From contig JBIKOX010000079.1 of the NCBI GenBank assembly GCA_044357775.1, forward strand, positions 1 to 12,180: a DNA stretch of 12,180 nt, given 5' to 3'. The notes under the pieces were generated by a model. That model was not told the origin of the DNA, searched no databases, and worked only from the letters and a program-made list of their open reading frames with translations. The translations under genes were made by a program, and so were the position numbers. This DNA is from UBA4416 sp044357775 (GTDB lineage Bacteria; Bacteroidota; Bacteroidia; B-17B0; Aurantibacillaceae). This document shows positions 6,852 to 12,180 of this stretch, in pieces; position 1 is the first letter of the stretch, and every line of letters starts with the position of its first letter.

Positions 6852-7793
6852 ATGTATAATAAAGAAGATAAGATTTTAATTATAGGAGCTGGTGGTCAAA
6901 TTGGTATCGAATTAGTGCAAGAGTTAAGTTTATTGTATGGCTCAAGTAATGTGATTGCAGCAGACTTAAAACCAATTGCAGCTCTGGAAGTTAATCCTTT
7001 TGAAAAATTAGATGTATTGGATAAAGACGCTTTATTAAATATCGTAAAAAAGCATAGTATTTCACATGTATATCTTTTAGCGGCATTACTATCGGCAACC
7101 GGAGAACAAAATCCGATGTTTGCTTGGAAATTAAACATGGAAGGTTTATTTAATATTTTAGATTTAGCAAAAGAAAAGCATATTTCAAGAGTATATTGGC
7201 CAAGTTCAATTGCTGTTTTTGGTCCTACAACGCCAAGAATTAATACACCGCAATTTACAGTGATGGAGCCAACAACTGTTTACGGAATTAGCAAACTAGC
7301 TGGAGAAAGGTGGTGCGAATGGTATTTTCATAAATATGGCGTTGATGTGAGAAGCTTAAGATATCCTGGTTTAATCGGTTGGAAATCGGCACCGGGTGGC
7401 GGAACTACTGATTATGCAGTGCATATTTTTCATCAAGCATTAAAAAATAAAACTTACGAATGTTTTTTAAGTGCGGACACCGCTTTGCCAATGATGCATA
7501 TGGAAGATGCTATTAGAGCAACGATTGAAATAATGCACGTACCTGCTGAAAATATAAAAATTAGAGGTAGTTATAATTTGGCTGGCATCAGTTTTAATCC
7601 GGAGCAAATTGCTGCTGAAATTAAAAAGCACATTCCCGATTTCACAATTACTTATGAAACTGATTTCAGGCAAGATATTGCAAATAGCTGGCCTCAAAGT
7701 ATAATGGAAGATGAAGCAAGGAATCATTGGAACTGGAAAGCGAAATTTAATCTTTCAAGTTTAGTAGAAAATATGTTACAAAATTTGGCATAA
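6852..7793 (+). CDS. tdh: L-threonine 3-dehydrogenase, SDR (epimerase-like) type
   Basis: NAD-dependent oxidation of L-threonine to 2-amino-3-ketobutyrate, first step of threonine breakdown; cytoplasmic. The 313-residue protein is an extended short-chain dehydrogenase, unrelated to the zinc alcohol-dehydrogenase-type Tdh of E. coli. The NAD-binding loop GAGGQIG is at 12-18, the catalytic serine in WPSSIAVFG (S118 or S119), and the YxxxK pair is Y144/K148 (TVYGISKLAGE). Specific to this family are VFGPTTPR, RYPGLIGWKSAPGGGTTDY and LPMMHMEDAIRATI, the pattern of the characterised Flavobacterium and archaeal SDR-type enzymes. The usual partner, glycine C-acetyltransferase (kbl), is not in the window. 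The ATG at 6852 fits the family's N-terminus. No terminator is visible after the gene. Confidence 0.93.
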   Translation: MYNKEDKILIIGAGGQIGIELVQELSLLYGSSNVIAADLKPIAALEVNPFEKLDVLDKDALLNIVKKHSISHVYLLAALLSATGEQNPMFAWKLNMEGLFNILDLAKEKHISRVYWPSSIAVFGPTTPRINTPQFTVMEPTTVYGISKLAGERWCEWYFHKYGVDVRSLRYPGLIGWKSAPGGGTTDYAVHIFHQALKNKTYECFLSADTALPMMHMEDAIRATIEIMHVPAENIKIRGSYNLAGISFNPEQIAAEIKKHIPDFTITYETDFRQDIANSWPQSIMEDEARNHWNWKAKFNLSSLVENMLQNLA

Positions 7794-7794
7794 A

Positions 7795-7902
7795 ATGTGT
7801 TTCAAAAAAAGTCAGGAACTTACTATTGATTGCCAAAACTTTAAAAAAAAATCTGAAACAAATTGTATTGATGTGCGTTATTTAACAGGCAATTTTAAAT
7901 AA
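7795..7902 (+). CDS. Possible 35-residue small ORF after tdh (doubtful)
   Basis: An ATG one base after the tdh stop opens a 35-codon frame ending TAA at 7902. It would encode a Lys-rich peptide with two internal cysteines (SQELTIDCQNF, ETNCIDVRYL). The frame contains two long A runs, one of seven (AAA AAA A) and one of nine, and I recognise no family. Its position right behind a stop could allow translational coupling. Open frames of this size occur by chance, so this entry is listed mainly to account for the 148-base gap before the next gene. Confidence 0.2.
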   Translation: MCFKKSQELTIDCQNFKKKSETNCIDVRYLTGNFK

Positions 7903-7941
7903 TAAACATACTATTACGTAATTAATTAATTGCATTTTTCA

Positions 7942-8838
7942 ATGAAAAATAAGTGTATTATTCTGATATTATTAGCTTACCACATAAGCCATGCTCAGAT
8001 TATATCATTTGAAAAGGGAATTAATGGTGATACGATAAACACTATTGATAATTTTGGAAAAAAACAAGGTAAGTGGATTATTAAGGGTAAAAATAAACAA
8101 GGAACTTGTTATACCGCTGAACAAAAAGTGGAGGAAGGGAAGTACATTGATAATCGTAAAATTGGCAAATGGCTGGAGTATTATTGTAATGGCAACATAA
8201 AAAATCAATTAACCTTTCAAAATGGTAGGCCAGAAGGTTACGTAATTATGTATCACGAAAGTGGTAAAATAATGGAGGAGGGAAATTGGAAAAATGGCCG
8301 CTGGACTGGTTCATACAAATTGTATTATGAAAACGGACAACTACAACATGAATTTAATTTTAATAACAGCGGAAAGCGAGAAGGAAGCATAAAATACTAT
8401 CACCCAAATGGGCAAATAGCTATTGAGGGTGATTTTATAAATGGAAAAGAAACTGGAATTATTAAAGAATATCACGAAAATGGAGATGTAAAGGCTGAAA
8501 AAATGTATGTGGATGGTGCGGCGGATTTAGCTTCTATTAAAGAATTTGAACCAAAGAAACCTCTTGTTAAAATTAAAGATACACCACTGAAGCAAGCTCC
8601 TACAATAGTGCTGAAAGAGGATGAAAGACCGAACGGAATAACTACTAAAGGACCATTGATATTAAATGGACAACACATAACATACAATAAAAAAAAATTA
8701 ATTACAAAAGATGGTCTTTTTAAAGACAATAGATTAATAGAAGGTAAATCCTATATTTATGATGACAACGGTATATTGCAACGAATTTCAATATATAAAA
8801 ATGGCTTTTATGTTGGCGATGCTCCAATAGAAAACTAA
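7942..8838 (+). CDS. Exported MORN-like (MORN_2/YwqK-type) repeat protein
   Basis: A 298-residue exported protein of unknown role. The N-terminus is a signal peptide (MKNKCIILILLAYHISHA) with likely cleavage before Q19. Residues about 66-190 hold five tandem units of roughly 23 residues in the pattern G-x-W/Y-x-Y-x-x-x-G-x-x-x-x-E-x-x-F-x-N-G, for example YKLYYENGQLQHEFNF and IKYYHPNGQIAIEGDF. This is the MORN_2-type repeat, often labelled YwqK-family antitoxin in automated annotation, but no toxin gene is adjacent. A charged linker (about 190-250) follows, then a further degenerate unit (YIYDDNGILQRISIYKNG). I used the ATG at 7942 rather than the TTG at 7930, because the ATG gives a clean signal peptide. 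A terminator follows. Confidence 0.82.
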   Translation: MKNKCIILILLAYHISHAQIISFEKGINGDTINTIDNFGKKQGKWIIKGKNKQGTCYTAEQKVEEGKYIDNRKIGKWLEYYCNGNIKNQLTFQNGRPEGYVIMYHESGKIMEEGNWKNGRWTGSYKLYYENGQLQHEFNFNNSGKREGSIKYYHPNGQIAIEGDFINGKETGIIKEYHENGDVKAEKMYVDGAADLASIKEFEPKKPLVKIKDTPLKQAPTIVLKEDERPNGITTKGPLILNGQHITYNKKKLITKDGLFKDNRLIEGKSYIYDDNGILQRISIYKNGFYVGDAPIEN

Positions 8839-8862
8839 TTTTTAAAATATCTTTAAATTATT

Positions 8863-8890
8863 AAAAGACGGACTTTGCCGTCTTTTTTTT
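8863..8890 (+). terminator. Rho-independent terminator after the MORN-like gene
   Basis: AAAAGACGG (8863-8871) pairs with CCGTCTTTT (8878-8886) around the loop ACTTTG, and a run of eight T ends the signal (8883-8890). It lies 24 bases after the stop and separates this gene from cysS, whose ATG is 25 bases further on. Confidence 0.87.
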
Positions 8891-8915
8891 ATTAAATTTA
8901 CAACCTACTATTTTT

Positions 8916-10379
8916 ATGGAAAAATTATTTATTTACAATACACTGACTAGAAAAAAGGAAGAATTTAAGGCAATTGACGCCCCATTTTTGGGAATGTATG
9001 TCTGCGGTCCAACAGTTTATAGCGACGTGCATTTAGGTAATTGTAGAACCTTTATGTCGTTTGATATTATTTATCGTTATTTATTGCATTTAGGTTATAA
9101 AGTTCGATACGTTAGAAACATTACGGACGCCGGGCATTTGGAAGGTGATAGAGATGAAGGCGATGATAAATTTGCCAAAAAAGCAAAATTACTTCAGCTT
9201 GAGCCCATGGAAATTGTACAAAAATATACGGTTGGTTTTAGGGACATTATGGCATTGTTTAATACATTGCCACCGGGCATAGAGCCCACGGCAACTGGTC
9301 ATATTATTGAGCAACAAGAAATAGCAAAGCAAATTATAAATAATGGCTTAGCTTACGAACATAACGGCACGGTTTATTTTGATGTAGAGAAATTTGCGAA
9401 AACTAATAATTACACAGTTCTTACGAATCGTAAATTGGAGGAATTGCTTGAAAACACAAGAGAACTAGATGGGCAAGAAGATAAAAAAGGTCGGTTAGAT
9501 TTTGCATTATGGATTAAAGCAAAGCCAGAACATTTAATGAAATGGCCAAGTCCTTGGGGTGTTGGATTTCCGGGTTGGCATATCGAATGCTCGGCAATGA
9601 GTACAAAATATTTAGGAGAACAATTTGATATACATGGCGGTGGTATGGATTTACAAGCAACCCATCACACCAACGAGATTGCGCAAAATATAGCATATTG
9701 TGGTAAAAGTCCCGCTAACTATTGGATGCATACAAACATGCTAACCGTTAACGGACAAAAAATGAGTAAATCTTTAGGGAATAGTTTTTTACCCATGGAA
9801 TTATTTACTGGTAACCATCCATTATTAACTAAGGGCTTCAGTCCGATGGCCGTTAGATTTTTTATGATGCAAACACATTACCGCAGCACTTTAGACTTTA
9901 GTAATGATGCATTAGCTGGCGCAGAAAAAGCATATAATCGTTTAATGGATAGTTATAAAACACTTCAAACTTTAAAACCTTCTGCAAGCTCATCAGAAAA
10001 CATTGCAGCTTTAGAAAGAGAATGTTACAACGCAATGAATGATGATTTTAATACACCTGTGCTCATTGCGCATTTGTTTGATGCTATTCGCGCAATTAAT
10101 TCAGCTAATGATAAAAAGGCAAATCTAACGCAAGTTGATTTAGATTTATTAAATAAAATATATCAACATTTTGTGTTTGATGTGATGGGTTTGAAAAAAG
10201 AAGAAGAAACAGGCAAAGCAAATACTGCTTTAGAAGCTGTGATGCAACTAGTTTTAGATTTAAGAGATAAAGCAAAAGCTAATAAAGATTTTGCCACATC
10301 AGATGAAATACGAAATAAATTAACCACAGCAAATATTCAAGTTAAGGATGGCAAAGAGGGAACTACTTGGAGTATCTAA
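8916..10379 (+). CDS. cysS: Cysteinyl-tRNA synthetase
   Basis: Charges tRNA(Cys) with cysteine using ATP; cytoplasmic, class I, zinc-dependent. The 487-residue protein has the HIGH-type motif as HLGN (39-42) and KMSKS at 282-286. The zinc ligands are C30, C225, H250 and E254; the last three keep the exact spacing of E. coli C209, H234 and E238. Other hallmarks are YVCGPTVYSDVHLGN, PGWHIECSAMS and HGGGMDLQATHHTNEIAQ. The C-terminal half holds the helical DALR-like domain and the end DFATSDEIRNKL...GTTWSI typical of the enzyme. Length is normal. It follows a terminator, so its promoter should lie in the short gap 8891-8915 or overlap the terminator; TAAATTTA (8893-8900) is a near match to the -7 consensus. 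A lipoprotein gene starts 15 bases downstream. Confidence 0.97.
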   Translation: MEKLFIYNTLTRKKEEFKAIDAPFLGMYVCGPTVYSDVHLGNCRTFMSFDIIYRYLLHLGYKVRYVRNITDAGHLEGDRDEGDDKFAKKAKLLQLEPMEIVQKYTVGFRDIMALFNTLPPGIEPTATGHIIEQQEIAKQIINNGLAYEHNGTVYFDVEKFAKTNNYTVLTNRKLEELLENTRELDGQEDKKGRLDFALWIKAKPEHLMKWPSPWGVGFPGWHIECSAMSTKYLGEQFDIHGGGMDLQATHHTNEIAQNIAYCGKSPANYWMHTNMLTVNGQKMSKSLGNSFLPMELFTGNHPLLTKGFSPMAVRFFMMQTHYRSTLDFSNDALAGAEKAYNRLMDSYKTLQTLKPSASSSENIAALERECYNAMNDDFNTPVLIAHLFDAIRAINSANDKKANLTQVDLDLLNKIYQHFVFDVMGLKKEEETGKANTALEAVMQLVLDLRDKAKANKDFATSDEIRNKLTTANIQVKDGKEGTTWSI

Positions 10380-10394
10380 AATTTAAAATTATAT

Positions 10395-11234
10395 ATGAAC
10401 TATCAATTAAAATATATTGCTTGCCTTATTATTTCATTAGCTTTTATTCTTGCGTGCGAATCTGATACAACAAAAGAAAAAACAAATGAGCAGCCAGTTG
10501 TTGCAGAATCTCCTAAAATTCCTGAAATTAAATTTACGGTTCAAAATCAATATCCACATGATATGAATTCATTCACAGAAGGATTATTGTTCAATGATAG
10601 TAAGTTATTTGAAAGTACAGGAGCTCCAGATAATTTACCGCAAGCAAAATCATTATTTGGAATTGTGGATTTAAAAACTGGTAAAATTGATGTAAAAGCA
10701 GAAATTGATAAATCGATTTATTTTGGCGAAGGAATTGTTTTTTTGAATGGAAAAGTTTTTCAATTAACCTATAAAAATCAAACTGGATTTATTTATGACG
10801 GAAAAACCTTTAAAAATCTTGGTCAATTTACATATGCTAACCGCGAAGGTTGGGGCTTAACAACCGACGGCAAAAGTTTAATAATGAGTGATGGAACAAG
10901 TTATTTAACCTACTTAGATCCTACTAATTTTAGTGTTACAAAAATTTTAGATGTGGCTGAAAATGGTTACGTTCTTGAACATTTAAATGAACTTGAATTT
11001 ATTAAGGGTTACATTTATGCAAATATTTGGACTACAAATTATATTGTAAAAATAGATCCAAATACAGGCGATGTGGTTGGAAAGATGGATTTAAGTAATT
11101 TGTTGTATGAAAGTAAAACAAGAAATCCTAGTGCCTTAGAAACCAACGGTATTGCCTATGATTCTGTTTCGGGAAAAGTACTGGTAACTGGTAAATTGTG
11201 GCCAACTATTTATGAAATAAAATTTCCACTTTAA
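10395..11234 (+). CDS. Lipoprotein glutaminyl-peptide cyclotransferase (plant-type)
   Basis: Cyclises N-terminal glutamine of exported proteins to pyroglutamate; expected on the periplasmic side, held by a lipid anchor. The N-terminus is a lipoprotein signal ending FILAC, with C21 the modified residue, followed by an acidic and Thr-rich linker (22-45). The rest is the five-bladed beta-propeller of the plant and bacterial type I cyclase (Glu_cyclase_2), with FTEGL (60-64), ESTG (73-76), YFGEGI (109-114), LTYK (124-127), EGWGL (151-155), SDGTSYLTYLDP (165-176), LNELE (197-201), NGIAYD (251-256) and LVTGKLWPTIYEI (263-275). Length of 279 is normal. It lies 15 bases after cysS with no terminator between, so it is probably cotranscribed. 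Two exported proteins in this window have Gln right after the likely signal cleavage site. Confidence 0.92.
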   Translation: MNYQLKYIACLIISLAFILACESDTTKEKTNEQPVVAESPKIPEIKFTVQNQYPHDMNSFTEGLLFNDSKLFESTGAPDNLPQAKSLFGIVDLKTGKIDVKAEIDKSIYFGEGIVFLNGKVFQLTYKNQTGFIYDGKTFKNLGQFTYANREGWGLTTDGKSLIMSDGTSYLTYLDPTNFSVTKILDVAENGYVLEHLNELEFIKGYIYANIWTTNYIVKIDPNTGDVVGKMDLSNLLYESKTRNPSALETNGIAYDSVSGKVLVTGKLWPTIYEIKFPL

Positions 11235-11271
11235 GTTAACTTACTAAAAATAATACTTACATTATTAACTA

Positions 11272-11844
11272 ATGAAACACCTTTTTTGCACTTTATTCCT
11301 ATTTAATTCAATATTAGTTTTTTCGCAATCAAAAAAAAATCCAGATACATTTGAAGAGGCATACATGGTAATGCCTAAAGGAGACACGCTTCGTGGAGCT
11401 ATTAAAATACCGAAAATTAAAAAAAGTGAATTGTATCAAAAAATTAGCTTTAAAGATAAAGCGAATAAAATAAGATTATACACACCCGATAAAATCAATG
11501 GTTACAACCTCAATAACTACTATTACATCAGTGCTTATCATAATGATAGACCCTGTTTTTTTAAAGTATTAAGCAAGGGTAAAGCATCTTTATTTCAAAT
11601 AGTTTTTGAAGAAGTGCATGAAGGAATTGTATATGAAATAAACGAATTTTGTGTACTCGAAGAAAAAAGTGATGGGCAGTTTAAAGTCATTGATGAAAAA
11701 AATGTTAAAAAACAATTGAAGGATTTTTTTAAGTCAAATAAACTTCTTGTCCAAAAAATTTCAGAACAAAAAGAAATTCTTTTAAATGCAGAGAAACTTG
11801 AAACTTATTTTGTAGAATTTAATCAAACAGCACTAACTAATTAA
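11272..11844 (+). CDS. Exported protein of unknown function (Bacteroidota-specific type)
   Basis: A 190-residue exported protein. The signal peptide is MKHLFCTLFLFNSILVFS with probable cleavage before Q19, followed by a lysine-rich mature N-terminus. The mature part begins with a beta-rich region, MPKGDTLRGAIKIPK, ISFKDKANKIRLYTPDKINGY, then FFKVLSKGKASLFQI, and ends with a helical, charged tail. The order 'GDT-x-G-x-I ... PD-x-I-x-G-Y/F ... F-x-KVL-x-x-GKASL' recalls a common uncharacterised Bacteroidota family; I cannot assign a function. It starts 37 bases after the cyclase gene and ends three bases before the polA ATG, so it probably belongs to the cysS-cyclase-polA run. It carries no cysteine lipobox. 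Confidence 0.75.
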   Translation: MKHLFCTLFLFNSILVFSQSKKNPDTFEEAYMVMPKGDTLRGAIKIPKIKKSELYQKISFKDKANKIRLYTPDKINGYNLNNYYYISAYHNDRPCFFKVLSKGKASLFQIVFEEVHEGIVYEINEFCVLEEKSDGQFKVIDEKNVKKQLKDFFKSNKLLVQKISEQKEILLNAEKLETYFVEFNQTALTN

Positions 11845-11847
11845 TGT

Positions 11848-12180
11848 ATGATAACAAAAGATACGCCCAAAAAATTATTTCTTCTTGATGCTTACGCATT
11901 AATCTATAGAGCATTTTTTGCATTTAGCAGTAATCCTCGCATAAGCTCAAAAGGATTAAATACATCAGCCATTTTTGGATTTACAAATACCTTATTAGAA
12001 ATTTTAAATAAAGAAAAACCTACACATATTGCCGCTGTATTTGATACACCAGAAGCAACTGTGCGGCATACAGAATTTGTTGAGTATAAAGCTCAACGCG
12101 AAGAAATGCCAGAAGACTTAAGAGTATGTATTCCTTATATTATTCAATTAATTGAAGGATTTAATATCTCTATTATTAAA
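11848..12180 (+). CDS. polA: DNA polymerase I, N-terminal part (3' end outside window)
   Basis: The first 111 codons of DNA polymerase I, covering the start of the 5'-3' exonuclease (FEN-like) domain that removes RNA primers and nicked strands. KKLFLLDAYALIYRAFFAF carries the first metal-binding aspartate (D14). GLNTSAIFGFTNTLLEIL is followed by THIAAVFDT with D66, then R73 and EYKAQREEMPEDLR, which matches the F-x-x-Y-K-x-x-R-x-x-M-P-D/E-D-L pattern of the family. The ATG at 11848 is three bases after the upstream stop, consistent with translational coupling. An ATG at 11844 overlaps that stop but is in another frame. The frame runs open to the window edge. Whether the proofreading and polymerase domains follow cannot be seen here. 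Confidence 0.95.
   Translation, partial: MITKDTPKKLFLLDAYALIYRAFFAFSSNPRISSKGLNTSAIFGFTNTLLEILNKEKPTHIAAVFDTPEATVRHTEFVEYKAQREEMPEDLRVCIPYIIQLIEGFNISIIK

Noticed and set aside
6896..7138. Minus-strand open frames across tdh (also 7467-7727)
   Set aside because: Both lie antisense to a well-supported threonine dehydrogenase and match nothing recognisable.
7919..7932. TAATTAATTAATT tandem run before the MORN-like gene
   Set aside because: A short low-complexity run of this kind is expected in AT-rich intergenic DNA and shows no further structure.
8005..8208. Minus-strand open frames across the MORN-like gene and cysS (also 8472-8729 and 9514-9696)
   Set aside because: They are shadows of repeat-rich or conserved sense coding sequence, with no start context or domain.
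7942..8838. Toxin-antitoxin system around the YwqK-like protein
   Set aside because: There is no candidate toxin in either neighbour, and the protein carries an export signal.
11232..11243. 12-base palindrome TAAGTTAACTTA overlapping the cyclase stop codon
   Set aside because: It is perfect but very AT-rich, has no spacer, T-run or second copy, and is likely chance; it is too weak to call an operator or terminator.
1..12180. CRISPR array, tRNA/rRNA genes, insertion sequences or prophage genes
   Set aside because: No spaced direct repeats of CRISPR type, no cloverleaf sequence, no transposase or integrase, and no terminal inverted repeats with target duplications were seen on either strand.

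Overview
The window looks like an ordinary chromosomal segment from a member of the Bacteroidota. Base composition is strongly AT-rich. The encoded proteins resemble Bacteroidota families: a homogentisate dioxygenase of the short cupin form, an SDR-type threonine dehydrogenase, lipoproteins with Cys-Lys-Lys after the signal peptide, and exported proteins with Gln just after the predicted cleavage site. There are no clear Shine-Dalgarno sequences, and the best promoter candidate fits the Bacteroidota -7 box TAnnTTTG. I see no mobile element, prophage, CRISPR array or RNA gene.

Layout. Positions 1-2350 (+) carry two tandem POT-family peptide transporters; the first lacks its 5' end, and a rho-independent terminator separates them. 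A bidirectional terminator (2381-2412) and a small REP-like palindrome lie between the second transporter and a convergent minus-strand cluster. Read 5' to 3', that cluster is trhO (tRNA U34 hydroxylase), a small lipoprotein, homogentisate 1,2-dioxygenase and 4-hydroxyphenylpyruvate dioxygenase. After a 258-base divergent intergenic region, the plus strand carries L-threonine 3-dehydrogenase and an exported MORN-like repeat protein that ends at a terminator. Last comes a tightly spaced run: cysS, a lipoprotein glutaminyl cyclase, an unknown exported protein, and the start of polA, cut by the window edge.

How the genes fit together. Peptide uptake, two successive steps of tyrosine breakdown (4-hydroxyphenylpyruvate to homogentisate to maleylacetoacetate) and the first step of threonine breakdown suggest an amino-acid and peptide-using heterotroph. 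The later tyrosine enzymes (maleylacetoacetate isomerase, fumarylacetoacetase) are not in the window. The three enzymes of the minus-strand cluster all use O2 according to family knowledge. The glutaminyl cyclase fits the Bacteroidota habit of exposing an N-terminal Gln after signal cleavage; two exported proteins in this window show that arrangement.

The less expected items are an 8-base-period degenerate microrepeat in front of the hydroxyphenylpyruvate dioxygenase gene, a REP-like element beside the shared terminator, and an uncharacterised lipoprotein gene four bases upstream of homogentisate dioxygenase. I did not find convincing evidence of an undescribed multi-gene system.
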